Below, one piece after another: positions 1-8,568 of a stretch of DNA of 64,000 bases. Position 1 is the first letter of the stretch; each line of letters starts with the position of its first letter. The DNA comes from CAYMEK01 sp964389305 (GTDB taxonomy: Bacteria; Spirochaetota; Spirochaetia; SZUA-6; DRHE01). Position numbers and translations under genes: made by a program. Where the stretch lies: positions 1 to 64,000 of the forward strand of contig CAYMEK010000007.1 in assembly GCA_964389305.1 (NCBI GenBank). The letters are read 5' to 3'. The notes under the pieces are model-generated. The model searched no databases. It was not told where the DNA came from and saw nothing but the letters and a program-made list of their open reading frames with translations.

Positions 1-1745
1 CCGAGCCCCGACGCCTGCCTCTGGTGCGTCTGGACAGGGGCTACTGGCAGACCGAGGTCGACGATCTGGAGCCGGGGACCCGCTACCGCTTTCGCCTCGA
101 CGGCAGCCTGCTGCGCCCCGACCCGGCCTCCCACTACCAGCCTAACGGCGTGCACGGGGATTCCTCGGTGGTCGACCACGAAGCCTTCGCCTGGAGCGAC
201 GGCGGCTGGCGCTGCCCGGCCCTCGACCGCCTGGTCTTCTACGAGCTTCACGTGGGCGCCTTCACCCCCGAAGGCGGCTTCGCCGCCACCGCCAGCCACC
301 TGGAAGAAATCGCCGAGCTGGGGGCAAACGCAGTGGAGCTGATGCCGGTGGCCGCCTTTCCCGGTGAGCGCAACTGGGGCTACGATGGGGTGTACCCCTA
401 CTCCGTCCAGCACTGCTACGGCGGTCCGGAAGGCCTGAAACGGCTGGTCGACGCCTGCCACCGCCGGGGGCTGGCCGTGGTGCTCGACGTGGTCTATAAC
501 CATCTCGGCCCGGAAGGCAACTACTTGCGGGATTTCGGCCCCTACTTTACAGAAGCCTACCGCACTCCCTGGGGACAGGCTGTCAACTTCGACGGCGCCT
601 GCAGCGACGAGGTGCGCGCCTTCTTCCTGCACAACGCCCGTCACTGGCTCCAGCGCTACCATATCGATGCGCTCAGGCTGGATGCGGTGCATGCGATCTA
701 CGATTTCAGCGCCCATCCTTTCCTGCTGGAGCTGTCCGAGTCTGTCGGCCGGTGGTCCAGAGAGCTGGGTCGGCCCCTATACCTGGTCGCCGAAAGCGAC
801 GCGAACGACGTCCGGCTTATCTGTCCCGCCTCCCGTGGCGGCTGCGCTCTGCAGGCCCAGTGGTCCGACGATTTTCACCATGCCCTTCACGCGCTCCTGA
901 CCGGGGAACGAACCGGCTACTACTCCGATTTCGGCGGCTTGACCGACCTGGCCAAAGCCTACCGGGAGAGCTTCGTATACGACTGGCGCTATTCGCCGTA
1001 CCGCAAGCGCCGCCATGGCAGCCCGGCAACCGGCCTGCCTCCCGGGAGGTTCGTGGTCTGCATCCAGAACCACGACCAGGTGGGAAACCGCCTGCTGGGC
1101 GAGCGCCTTTCCACCCTGATCTGCTTCGAAGCCTACAAGCTGGCTACGGCGGCGCTGCTGCTGTCCCCCTATATTCCGCTGCTGTTCATGGGCCAGGAAT
1201 ACGGGGAGCGCAACCCTTTCCTGTATTTCGTCAGTCACTCGGACCCCGCCCTGGTCGAAGCTGTCCGGCGGGGCAGGAGGGAGGAGTTCCGCAGCTTCGC
1301 CTGGTCCGGGGAGCTGCCCGATCCCCAGGCCGAAGATACCTTCCTGCGCTCCAAGCTCTCCCGCGAACGGCGAAACAGCCGGGAAGGTCGGGTGCTCCTC
1401 GATTTTCACCGGGAGCTGATCGGCCTGCGCCGCCGGTCCGCGAGCCTGGCCACGCTGCAGCGTTCCGGACTCTCCGTCGAGGCGATCGAGGAGAAGCGGC
1501 TGCTAGTCCTGCAGCGCCGCGCGGGCTCGAGCAGTGCGTATTGCCTGCTCAGCTTTAACCCAGAGGATCAGAGCCTCGATCTCCAGTTGCCTGCCGGGAG
1601 CTGGAACAAGGCGCTGGACTCCTCCCTTCCCCGCTGGCTCGGCCCCGGCTCACGCTTGCCCCGGCGCCTCCACGGGCGGCTGGAGGCGGAGCTGAGAGGC
1701 TTCGGCTGCGCCGTCTATATCAAGGAGGAAAAACAACCGCCATGA
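1..1745 (+). CDS. treZ: Malto-oligosyltrehalose trehalohydrolase, 5' end cut by window edge
   Basis: TreZ releases trehalose from the maltooligosyl-trehalose made by TreY. The frame is open from base 3 without a start, and the first residues already belong to the N-terminal beta-sandwich, so the true start lies outside the window; the GTG at 24 is internal. Numbering from that GTG, the GH13 barrel motifs are visible: VVYNHLGPEG near 155, RLDAVHAIYD with the nucleophile Asp near 218, VAESDAND with the general acid Glu near 257, and QNHDQVGNR near 348. VVYNHLGPEGNY and DAVHA are typical of TreZ rather than of generic amylases. The stop overlaps the GH57 start by 4 nt, and treY follows, so a treZ-GH57-treY operon is expected. 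No treX debranching gene is in view. Family assignment is confident. Confidence 0.93.
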   Translation, partial: EPRRLPLVRLDRGYWQTEVDDLEPGTRYRFRLDGSLLRPDPASHYQPNGVHGDSSVVDHEAFAWSDGGWRCPALDRLVFYELHVGAFTPEGGFAATASHLEEIAELGANAVELMPVAAFPGERNWGYDGVYPYSVQHCYGGPEGLKRLVDACHRRGLAVVLDVVYNHLGPEGNYLRDFGPYFTEAYRTPWGQAVNFDGACSDEVRAFFLHNARHWLQRYHIDALRLDAVHAIYDFSAHPFLLELSESVGRWSRELGRPLYLVAESDANDVRLICPASRGGCALQAQWSDDFHHALHALLTGERTGYYSDFGGLTDLAKAYRESFVYDWRYSPYRKRRHGSPATGLPPGRFVVCIQNHDQVGNRLLGERLSTLICFEAYKLATAALLLSPYIPLLFMGQEYGERNPFLYFVSHSDPALVEAVRRGRREEFRSFAWSGELPDPQAEDTFLRSKLSRERRNSREGRVLLDFHRELIGLRRRSASLATLQRSGLSVEAIEEKRLLVLQRRAGSSSAYCLLSFNPEDQSLDLQLPAGSWNKALDSSLPRWLGPGSRLPRRLHGRLEAELRGFGCAVYIKEEKQPP

Positions 1746-4177
1746 ACCGGTATCTGTGCATCCACGGCCACTTCTACCAGCCACCGAGGGAGAATCCCTG
1801 GCTGGAAGCCGTAGAACTTCAGGACTCTGCCTTTCCCTACCACGACTGGAACGAGCGGGTCACCGCCGAAGCTTACGCCCCCAATACGGCCAGCCGCATC
1901 CTGGGCCCGGAGCGCAGGATCATAAACATCGTCAACAACTTCTCCAGCATCAGTTTCAACGTGGGACCGACCCTGTTCTCCTGGCTGGAGCAAAAACATC
2001 CCGACGTGTACCGGGCAATCCTCGAGGCCGACCGGATGAGCCGGGAGCGGTTCTCGGGACACGGCGCGGCCGTCGCCCAGGTGTACAACCACATGATCAT
2101 GCCCCTGGCCAACTCCAGGGACCGGCGCACCCAGGTGCTGTGGGGCATCCGGGATTTCGAGCACCGCTTCGGCCGCCGGCCGGAGGGGATGTGGCTGCCC
2201 GAGACCGCAGTGGACCTCCAGAGCCTGGAGATCCTGGCCGGCCAGGGGATCCTGTTCACGATTCTGGCCCCGAGCCAGGCCCGGCAGGTACGGCCTCTCG
2301 AAGGCAAGGAGTGGCAGGATGTAAGCGGCGGCCGCATCGATCCCCGCAGGTCCTATCTATGCCGACTTCCCGGAGGGGGTCAGATCACCCTGTTCTTCTA
2401 CGACGGTCCGGTCTCCCGGGACATCGGCTTCGGCGGGGTGCTGGCCTCGGGCGAGACGTTCGCCGAGCGGCTGGTCTCGGCCTTCGGCGAGGGGCAGGAG
2501 AGCCAGCTCGTGCACGTGGCCACCGACGGCGAGACCTACGGCCACCACAGGCCTTTCGGGGACATGGCCCTGGCCTACTGCCTGTACCACGTGGAAGCGG
2601 AGAAGCTGGCTAAGATCACGGTCTACGGGGAGTACCTGGAGCGCAATCCCCCCGCCTGGGAGGTGGAGATCTTCGAGAACAGCTCCTGGAGCTGCGCGCA
2701 CGGAGTGGAGCGCTGGAGGAGCGCCTGCGGCTGCAACTCCGGCAGGCACCCGAACTGGCAGCAGCAGTGGCGGGCTCCTCTGCGCGAAGCCCTGGACTGG
2801 CTGCGGGACAGCTGCCTGAGCCATTACGAGGCCGAGGCGCAGCGCTGCTTCCGGGATCCCTGGCGGGCTCGGGACGAGTACATCGACCTTCTCCTGGACC
2901 GCGGCCCCGAGCGGCTGAAGGCCTTTCTGGCCGAGAACCTTCTGGAGTCAGAATCCCGGGAGGCGCGGGAGCCCGTGAAGGCGCTGAAGCTGCTCGAGCT
3001 CCAGCGCCATGCCATGCTCATGTACACGAGCTGCGGCTGGTTCTTCGACGACGTCTCGGGGCTGGAGACCACCCAGATCCTCCACTACGCCGACCGGGTC
3101 CTGCAGCTGGGCGAGGAGCTGTTCGGGGCCGCTCTTCAAGAAGGCTTCACGCAAAGGCTTAAGAAGGCCCCCAGCAACCTGCCGCGCTACGGGGACGGAG
3201 CCGGGGTGTACGAGAGGCTGGTAAGACCCGCCCGCGTCGATCTGCCCAGGGTGGGGGTGCACTTCGCGGTGAGCTCTTTGATCGAGGAGTACCCGGAGTC
3301 TACCGACATCTACTGCTACCACGCGGAGGTGAGCGACTACGAGCGTCTGGAAGCCGGCAAGATGAACATGGTGTTCGGGAAGGTCCGGCTGCGCTCCTCA
3401 GTCACGCAGGAACAGCAGCAGGTCAGCTTCGCCGTGCTGCACCTGGGCGGGCACATCTTCAACGGCGGCGTACGGGAGTTCGAAGGAGCGGAAAAGCACG
3501 CGGCCATGCACCGGGAGGTGAAGGAAGCCTTCCTGCGCAGCGACATCCCGGAGGTCATTCGCCTGATGGACGAGCATTTCGGCAGCCACAACTACTCGCT
3601 CTGGCACCTTTTCCGGGACGAGCAGCGCAAGTTCTTCGACAGCCTGCTTCAATCCACCCTCGAAGAGATCAGGCTCTACTACCGCAAGATCTACGAGGAC
3701 AACGTGGCGGCGATGCAGGCCATGAACGACATGCACATCCCCCTGCCCAGGGCCCTCTCCACCCCGCTGGAGTTCATCCTCAACACCGAGCTCGGCGAGC
3801 TGATCGAGGCCGACCCGGTGGACAGCGAGGCGCTGCAGCGGCTGGCCGGGGAGTTCGCCCGCTGGCCGGCTAGGATCGACGAGGAATCTCACGGTCTGGC
3901 GGCCTGCCGCCGCATCAATTCGCTCATGGTGGCGCTCGGAGAGAGCCCCGAGGAACTCCCCCTGCTCCGCCGGATCGCCGAAACCCTCGAAGCCTTTCAA
4001 GCCCTGCCCCTCTCGTTGAACCTGTGGGAGGCCCAGAACAGCTATTTTCGTCTCGGAACCCGAACCTACTCCCGCCTGAAGGAGCAGGCCGCCGCCGGGG
4101 AGGCGCAGGCGAGTGAGTGGCTGGAAGCATTCGGCCGGCTGGGAGAGCTGCTGCGGGTCAGGGTGGGCGATGAATGA
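1742..4177 (+). CDS. GH57/DUF3536-family glycoside hydrolase
   Basis: This 811-residue protein begins MNRYLCIHGHFYQPPRENPW, the characteristic opening of GH57-type (beta/alpha)7-barrel enzymes, and continues with a long C-terminal part of the DUF3536 type. Features typical of the family include WLPETAVD near residue 155, the ATDGETYGHH segment near 260 and the SCAHGVERW segment near 320. It is probably an alpha-glucan-active amylase, or a branching or transferase enzyme acting in the cytoplasm; there is no signal peptide. It lies between treZ and treY with 4-nt overlaps at both ends, so it probably trims or remodels the glucan that feeds TreY/TreZ. Exact specificity cannot be read from the sequence. 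The start is fixed by the overlap and by the conserved first strand. Confidence 0.85.
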   Translation: MNRYLCIHGHFYQPPRENPWLEAVELQDSAFPYHDWNERVTAEAYAPNTASRILGPERRIINIVNNFSSISFNVGPTLFSWLEQKHPDVYRAILEADRMSRERFSGHGAAVAQVYNHMIMPLANSRDRRTQVLWGIRDFEHRFGRRPEGMWLPETAVDLQSLEILAGQGILFTILAPSQARQVRPLEGKEWQDVSGGRIDPRRSYLCRLPGGGQITLFFYDGPVSRDIGFGGVLASGETFAERLVSAFGEGQESQLVHVATDGETYGHHRPFGDMALAYCLYHVEAEKLAKITVYGEYLERNPPAWEVEIFENSSWSCAHGVERWRSACGCNSGRHPNWQQQWRAPLREALDWLRDSCLSHYEAEAQRCFRDPWRARDEYIDLLLDRGPERLKAFLAENLLESESREAREPVKALKLLELQRHAMLMYTSCGWFFDDVSGLETTQILHYADRVLQLGEELFGAALQEGFTQRLKKAPSNLPRYGDGAGVYERLVRPARVDLPRVGVHFAVSSLIEEYPESTDIYCYHAEVSDYERLEAGKMNMVFGKVRLRSSVTQEQQQVSFAVLHLGGHIFNGGVREFEGAEKHAAMHREVKEAFLRSDIPEVIRLMDEHFGSHNYSLWHLFRDEQRKFFDSLLQSTLEEIRLYYRKIYEDNVAAMQAMNDMHIPLPRALSTPLEFILNTELGELIEADPVDSEALQRLAGEFARWPARIDEESHGLAACRRINSLMVALGESPEELPLLRRIAETLEAFQALPLSLNLWEAQNSYFRLGTRTYSRLKEQAAAGEAQASEWLEAFGRLGELLRVRVGDE

Positions 4178-6984
4178 CCGCACCCCGAGCCACCTACCGG
4201 CTGCAGCTTTCTCCTTCTTTTACCTTTAGGCAAGCAGAACAGCTTACCGCCTATCTGCAGGCGCTCGGGATCTCCCATCTGTACCTCTCGCCGCTGCTCA
4301 AGCCGCGACGGGGCTCGAGCCACGGCTACGACGTGGTAGACCACACCGCATTGAACCCGGAGCTGGGAAGCGAGGAGGAGCTGCAAGGCCTGCTGGCCGG
4401 GCTCTCCAGAATGGACATGGGCCTGGTGCTGGACATCGTGCCGAACCACATGGCCTTTGCCGGGGAAAACAGGATGCTGGTCGACGTGCTGGAAAACGGC
4501 CCGGATTCACGCTACTTCGAGTTCTTCGACATCGAGTGGAGCCATCCGGTGGAAAGTATAAGGGGAAGACTGCTCGCCCCCTTCCTGGGCGCCTTCTACG
4601 GGATCTGCCTGGAGAAAGGGGAGATAAGACTCGGCTACGACGAGGAAGGCCTCTACATCCGCTACTACGACCTGCGGCTTCCCCTGCGGCTGGATTCCTA
4701 CCAGCGGGTATTGGCCTTCCGCCAGGCCGAACTGGCTCTGGCGCTGGGTAAAGAGAGCCCCGACTACGTGAAATTCCTGGGCCTGCTGTATGCGCTGCGG
4801 CACCTTCCGCCGGGCAGCCAGGCCCGGGAGCGCTACGACCAGATATCCTTCGCCAAGCACCTGCTCTGGGAGCTGTACGGCGCCAGCGCCGAGATCCGCA
4901 GCTTCATCGACGAAAATATCCGCATCTTCAACGGCAGCCCAGGAGTACCGGAGAGCTTCGACGCCCTGGACGCCCTGCTGTCCGAGCAGTACTTCCGCCT
5001 GTCTTTCTGGAAAGTGGGCACCGAGGAATTGAACTACCGCAGGTTTTTCAACCTGAACGAGCTCATCACCCTGCGCATGGAGGAGAAAGCGGTATTCGAG
5101 CACACCCACTCCCTTATCTTCTCCCTCGGGCGCAAGGTCAAGGAGCTGGGTCTGCGCATCGATCACGTGGACGGTCTGTACGACCCGCTTCAGTACCTGA
5201 GGCGCCTGCGGGAGCGCTCCCTCGACTCCTACCTGGTGGTAGAGAAGATCCTGGCATTGAACGAGGAGCTGCCCTCCTCCTGGCCGGTGGATGGGACCAC
5301 CGGATACGAGTTTCTCAATGTCGCGAACGGTCTTTTCTGCAACCGGCGCAACCGGCTCAGGCTGGATAAGATCTACCGGCGTTTCTCCGGCCAGCTCCTG
5401 CCCTTTCCCAGGCTGCTGCAAGAGAAGAAAAGGCTGATCGCCGAGAAGCACATGGTGGGAGACGTGGACAACCTGGCCGGGCTTCTCAAGCACCTGGCCG
5501 CCCGCCATCGCTACGGAAGCGACTTCACCCTCTACGGTTTCAAGAAGGCACTGGCCGAGCTGCTCGCCCAGTTTCCTGTGTACCGCAGCTACATCAGCCC
5601 GGAGGAGTCGAGCGAGCAGGACCGCCGCTTCGTCGAGGAGGCGGTCCGCCGGGCCAAAGAGGCGCTTCCCGACTTTGTCCACGAGCTGGATTTCATCCAA
5701 AAGATATTCGAGCTGCGCTTCGAGGAGGATTTGGGTCCCCAAGAACGGCAGCAGTGGTACCATTTCATTCAACGCTTCCAGCAGTTCAGCGGGCCCTTGA
5801 TGGCCAAAGGGATGGAAGACACCTCCCTGTACGTCTACAACCGGCTTCTGTCCCTAAACGAGGTGGGGGGGAATCCCGACAAGCTGGGAGTTTCGAACAT
5901 CGAATTTCACCATTTCAACAGGAAGCACGCCTCCTCCCGTCCTCTGGGGATGAACGCCACTTCCAGCCATGATAGTAAGCGGGGTGAGGACGTGCGGGCC
6001 AGGATCAACGTGCTCTCCGAAATCCCCCTGGAATGGGAGAGGCAGGCCGGCTCCTGGAGCCGCCTGAACCGGAAGCACAAGATAATGAGCGGGAAAGAGG
6101 AGTTTCCGGATCGCAACGACGAATATTTCCTCTACCAGACCCTGCTCGGCGCCTATCCCTTTTCGGAGCGCGAGCGGCCGCAATTCCTCCAACGGATGAA
6201 AGCCTACCTAATCAAGGCGGTACGGGAAGCCAAGGTGCACACCGCCTGGCTGGCACCCGATTCGGTCTATGAGGAGGCCTTCCTGGCCTTTTTCACCGCA
6301 CTGTTCGCGGACGGCGGGGACAATCCTTTCCTAGAACAGTTTCTGCCCTTTCAGCGGCGAATCGCCTGGTTCGGAGCCCTGAACTCCCTGTCTCAGATCC
6401 TGCTCAAAATGACCTGTCCCGGGCTGCCCGACTTCTACCAGGGAAGCGAGCTGTGGGACCTGAATCTGGTCGATCCCGACAACCGCCGCCCGGTGGACTT
6501 CGCAGCCCGCAGCGATCTTTTGCAGCGCATTCAGCGGCGGGAAGCTTCAGGAGTCCCGGCGCTGGCCCGGGAGCTGTTCTCCCGTTACCAGGATGGGGGC
6601 GTGAAGCTGTTTCTGATCTACAGGACCCTGCAGGCGCGGCGGCGGGATCCCCGGCTGTTCGCCCGGGGGTCCTATACGCCTGTGGGAATCCAGGGCAGGT
6701 GGAAGAACAATCTGGTAGCCTTCACCCGCCGCTACGGCGGGCGCACGGCGTTGGTATGCGCCCCCCGCTTCTGCACCGAGCTGGTGGAAACCGGCGAGCT
6801 CCCGCTGGGAGAGAAGGTGTGGGCCGACACCCTCCTGACGGCACCCTCCGGCATCCGGCGGTGGGAGAACGCCATAACGGCGGAGGCGCTGGAAGGCCGG
6901 GGGAACCTGCCTGCAGCCCGGCTTCTGTCCTGCTTTCCAGCCGCCCTCCTGCTCGGAGGGGCACAGACGAGCCCCGAGGTCTAA
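4174..6984 (+). CDS. treY: Malto-oligosyltrehalose synthase
   Basis: TreY isomerises the terminal alpha-1,4 linkage of maltodextrin to alpha-1,1, giving a maltooligosyl-trehalose that TreZ cleaves. The 936-residue protein opens with ATYRLQL, the TreY hallmark, followed by YLSPLLKPRRGSSHGYDVVDHTALNPELG-type region I (described in parts: YLSP, GSSHGYDV, NPELG) at residues 33-65 and DIVPNHMA near 88. The nucleophile region LRIDHVDGLYDP is near 328, the acid Glu in VVEKIL near 356, and NATSSHDSKRGED, strongly typical of TreY, near 593. The protein is somewhat longer than many TreYs. It is the last gene of the operon and converges on the M24 peptidase gene with only 14 bp between the stops. Confidence 0.95.
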   Translation: MTAPRATYRLQLSPSFTFRQAEQLTAYLQALGISHLYLSPLLKPRRGSSHGYDVVDHTALNPELGSEEELQGLLAGLSRMDMGLVLDIVPNHMAFAGENRMLVDVLENGPDSRYFEFFDIEWSHPVESIRGRLLAPFLGAFYGICLEKGEIRLGYDEEGLYIRYYDLRLPLRLDSYQRVLAFRQAELALALGKESPDYVKFLGLLYALRHLPPGSQARERYDQISFAKHLLWELYGASAEIRSFIDENIRIFNGSPGVPESFDALDALLSEQYFRLSFWKVGTEELNYRRFFNLNELITLRMEEKAVFEHTHSLIFSLGRKVKELGLRIDHVDGLYDPLQYLRRLRERSLDSYLVVEKILALNEELPSSWPVDGTTGYEFLNVANGLFCNRRNRLRLDKIYRRFSGQLLPFPRLLQEKKRLIAEKHMVGDVDNLAGLLKHLAARHRYGSDFTLYGFKKALAELLAQFPVYRSYISPEESSEQDRRFVEEAVRRAKEALPDFVHELDFIQKIFELRFEEDLGPQERQQWYHFIQRFQQFSGPLMAKGMEDTSLYVYNRLLSLNEVGGNPDKLGVSNIEFHHFNRKHASSRPLGMNATSSHDSKRGEDVRARINVLSEIPLEWERQAGSWSRLNRKHKIMSGKEEFPDRNDEYFLYQTLLGAYPFSERERPQFLQRMKAYLIKAVREAKVHTAWLAPDSVYEEAFLAFFTALFADGGDNPFLEQFLPFQRRIAWFGALNSLSQILLKMTCPGLPDFYQGSELWDLNLVDPDNRRPVDFAARSDLLQRIQRREASGVPALARELFSRYQDGGVKLFLIYRTLQARRRDPRLFARGSYTPVGIQGRWKNNLVAFTRRYGGRTALVCAPRFCTELVETGELPLGEKVWADTLLTAPSGIRRWENAITAEALEGRGNLPAARLLSCFPAALLLGGAQTSPEV

Positions 6985-6998
6985 AGAAAGAGAGACAA

Positions 6999-8111
6999 CT
7001 ACCGCAGCACCTGGAGGGTGCGGGTAGCGTTGTTCAGACGTTTGGCTCCGCCTGGTGTCACCACCACGATGTCCTCGATGCGGATGCCGAACTGCCCCTG
7101 CAGATAAATCCCCGGCTCGATGGAAAAGGCCATTCCGGTCTGAAGCTCCAGAGGGTTCGCCTCGGTGAGGTAGGGCTCTTCGTGAACCTCGAGGCCGATA
7201 CCGTGACCGGTGCGGTGGATGAACCGCTCTCCGTAACCTGCGCCCGCTATCTCTTGCCTGGCGGCCAGGTCTATCGTTCGGGCCGGGACGCCGGGAGCCG
7301 CCGCCTGCACGGCTTTCTCCTGGGCCCTGGCCACGATCTCGTAGACAGCCCGGATCTCCGGCGTCGCTTTCCTGCAGACAACGGTCCGGCTGATGTCCGA
7401 GCAATAGCCGCCGATTCTGCAGCCATAGTCCAGGATGACCACGTCCCCCGGACGGATCACTCTTCTGCCCGCCCGATGGTGGGGCAGGGCGCCATTGGGC
7501 CCTGAGGCGACCAGTGTCTCGAAAGCAATCTTGTCGGCGCCTCTGTTTTTCATGGCCTCCTCGAGGGCCGCGGCCACCGCCAGCTCCGTCTTTCCCTCGA
7601 TCTTCCACCCCACGATCTCGCTAAAGGCCTGGTCCGCAACGATCCCCGCTTCTTGGAGGCAGCGGACCTCTTCCGGGGTCTTGCGCATTCTCAACGGCTT
7701 CATGATCCGTGAGGCCAGCGAGAACTCCGCTCCCGGCAACACCTGCTTCAGCATGAGGAAAAACACGGCCCCCATGCCGTCGTCCACCAGCACCTTGCCG
7801 GCCTTCGCCGCCAGCTCCCCCACCATTTGCCGCAGTGAGTCCAGAGGGTCATCCGAATCCTTCCAGACCCGCAGATCCGCCACCGCCGATTCCTCCCTGA
7901 CCTGCGGGACGTACAGCTCGGGCACCAGGAAAACAGGGCTGCCCTCCCGGGGCACAAGCAGAAACAGGAGACGTTCGCCGGGCTCGTCATAGAAACCACT
8001 GAGATAGAACATGTTGGCACTCGGGAAAAGCACCAGTAGATCGCCGCCCGCCTGGGCAAGCGCTCTCTGTATCTCCCTGACTCTGTTTGCGTGGCTGGTC
8101 CTGTCGTTCAT
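6999..8111 (-). CDS. M24 family metallopeptidase (Xaa-Pro aminopeptidase-like)
   Basis: A 370-residue cytoplasmic 'pita-bread' protein with a creatinase-type N-terminal domain (residues 1-135) and a C-terminal M24 domain. The five dimetal ligands can be placed: Asp228 (VVILDYG), Asp239 (CSDISRT), His303 (RTGHGIGLEVHE), Glu332 (SIEPGIYL) and Glu346 (RIEDIVVV). The family comprises aminopeptidase P and prolidase, which release residues next to proline, as well as creatinase-like amidinohydrolases. Coming last in a gene train with an Opp-type importer, hydantoinase genes and hydroxyproline-type catabolism, an Xaa-Pro/Hyp peptidase role fits well but is inferred. The ATG lies 10 bp after the DUF3830 stop. 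Confidence 0.88.
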   Translation of the reverse strand: MNDRTSHANRVREIQRALAQAGGDLLVLFPSANMFYLSGFYDEPGERLLFLLVPREGSPVFLVPELYVPQVREESAVADLRVWKDSDDPLDSLRQMVGELAAKAGKVLVDDGMGAVFFLMLKQVLPGAEFSLASRIMKPLRMRKTPEEVRCLQEAGIVADQAFSEIVGWKIEGKTELAVAAALEEAMKNRGADKIAFETLVASGPNGALPHHRAGRRVIRPGDVVILDYGCRIGGYCSDISRTVVCRKATPEIRAVYEIVARAQEKAVQAAAPGVPARTIDLAARQEIAGAGYGERFIHRTGHGIGLEVHEEPYLTEANPLELQTGMAFSIEPGIYLQGQFGIRIEDIVVVTPGGAKRLNNATRTLQVLR

Positions 8112-8121
8112 TGGTGAACCA

Positions 8122-8568
8122 TCAACTTCCGCGGAGCTCTTCCAGGCTCACCGCGACCTTCTCGACACCTTCCCGCCATATCCGCAGGCCTATCTGCTCG
8201 ATTTCTTTCCACTGGGACTCAGGAATTCGAGCAAACACGTTTACGGGCAAGTATCCGCGGTGATCCCTCGAGATTTCCGCTCCGTAGTAGATGGCGATTG
8301 CCTGCGCGGCCGGGCCTTGCTTTTCCCACTCCCGCCAGTAAATCACCTCTCCCGTGTTGGTCTGAACGGTCTGATTTTCCTGCGGGATGTTCTCATCGCT
8401 CTCCACCGGGAAGTTGATTTCCCTGCCTGACCACCTGGAATGGTACATCGTGGCCTCCAGCGGCAGCATCTTGAGGAAGGCCTCAACAGTCTTGGGATTG
8501 AGCTCCGGCAGCAGCCTGGCAGTCAGCCTGCCCCCTTTGGCGAAGGCAAATACGATCCTACCGCTCAT
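8122..8568 (-). CDS. DUF3830 family cyclophilin-like protein
   Basis: A 148-residue protein starting MSGRIVFAFAKGGRLTARL. The pattern is that of DUF3830/TM1367-type cyclophilin-fold proteins: an N-terminal strand pair, then KTVEAFLKMLP, then WSGREINFP, then GEVIYW..., then AIAIYYG. I set the start at the ATG at 8568, which overlaps the hyuB stop by 11 bp, because a longer frame up to 8610 would add 14 charged residues foreign to the family. DUF3830 genes are often found with hydantoinase or amino-acid utilisation genes; no reaction is established that I can name. Translation is probably coupled to hyuB. It shares a recognisable layout with the cyclophilin-like protein at 61995-62378. Confidence 0.8.
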   Translation of the reverse strand: MSGRIVFAFAKGGRLTARLLPELNPKTVEAFLKMLPLEATMYHSRWSGREINFPVESDENIPQENQTVQTNTGEVIYWREWEKQGPAAQAIAIYYGAEISRDHRGYLPVNVFARIPESQWKEIEQIGLRIWREGVEKVAVSLEELRGS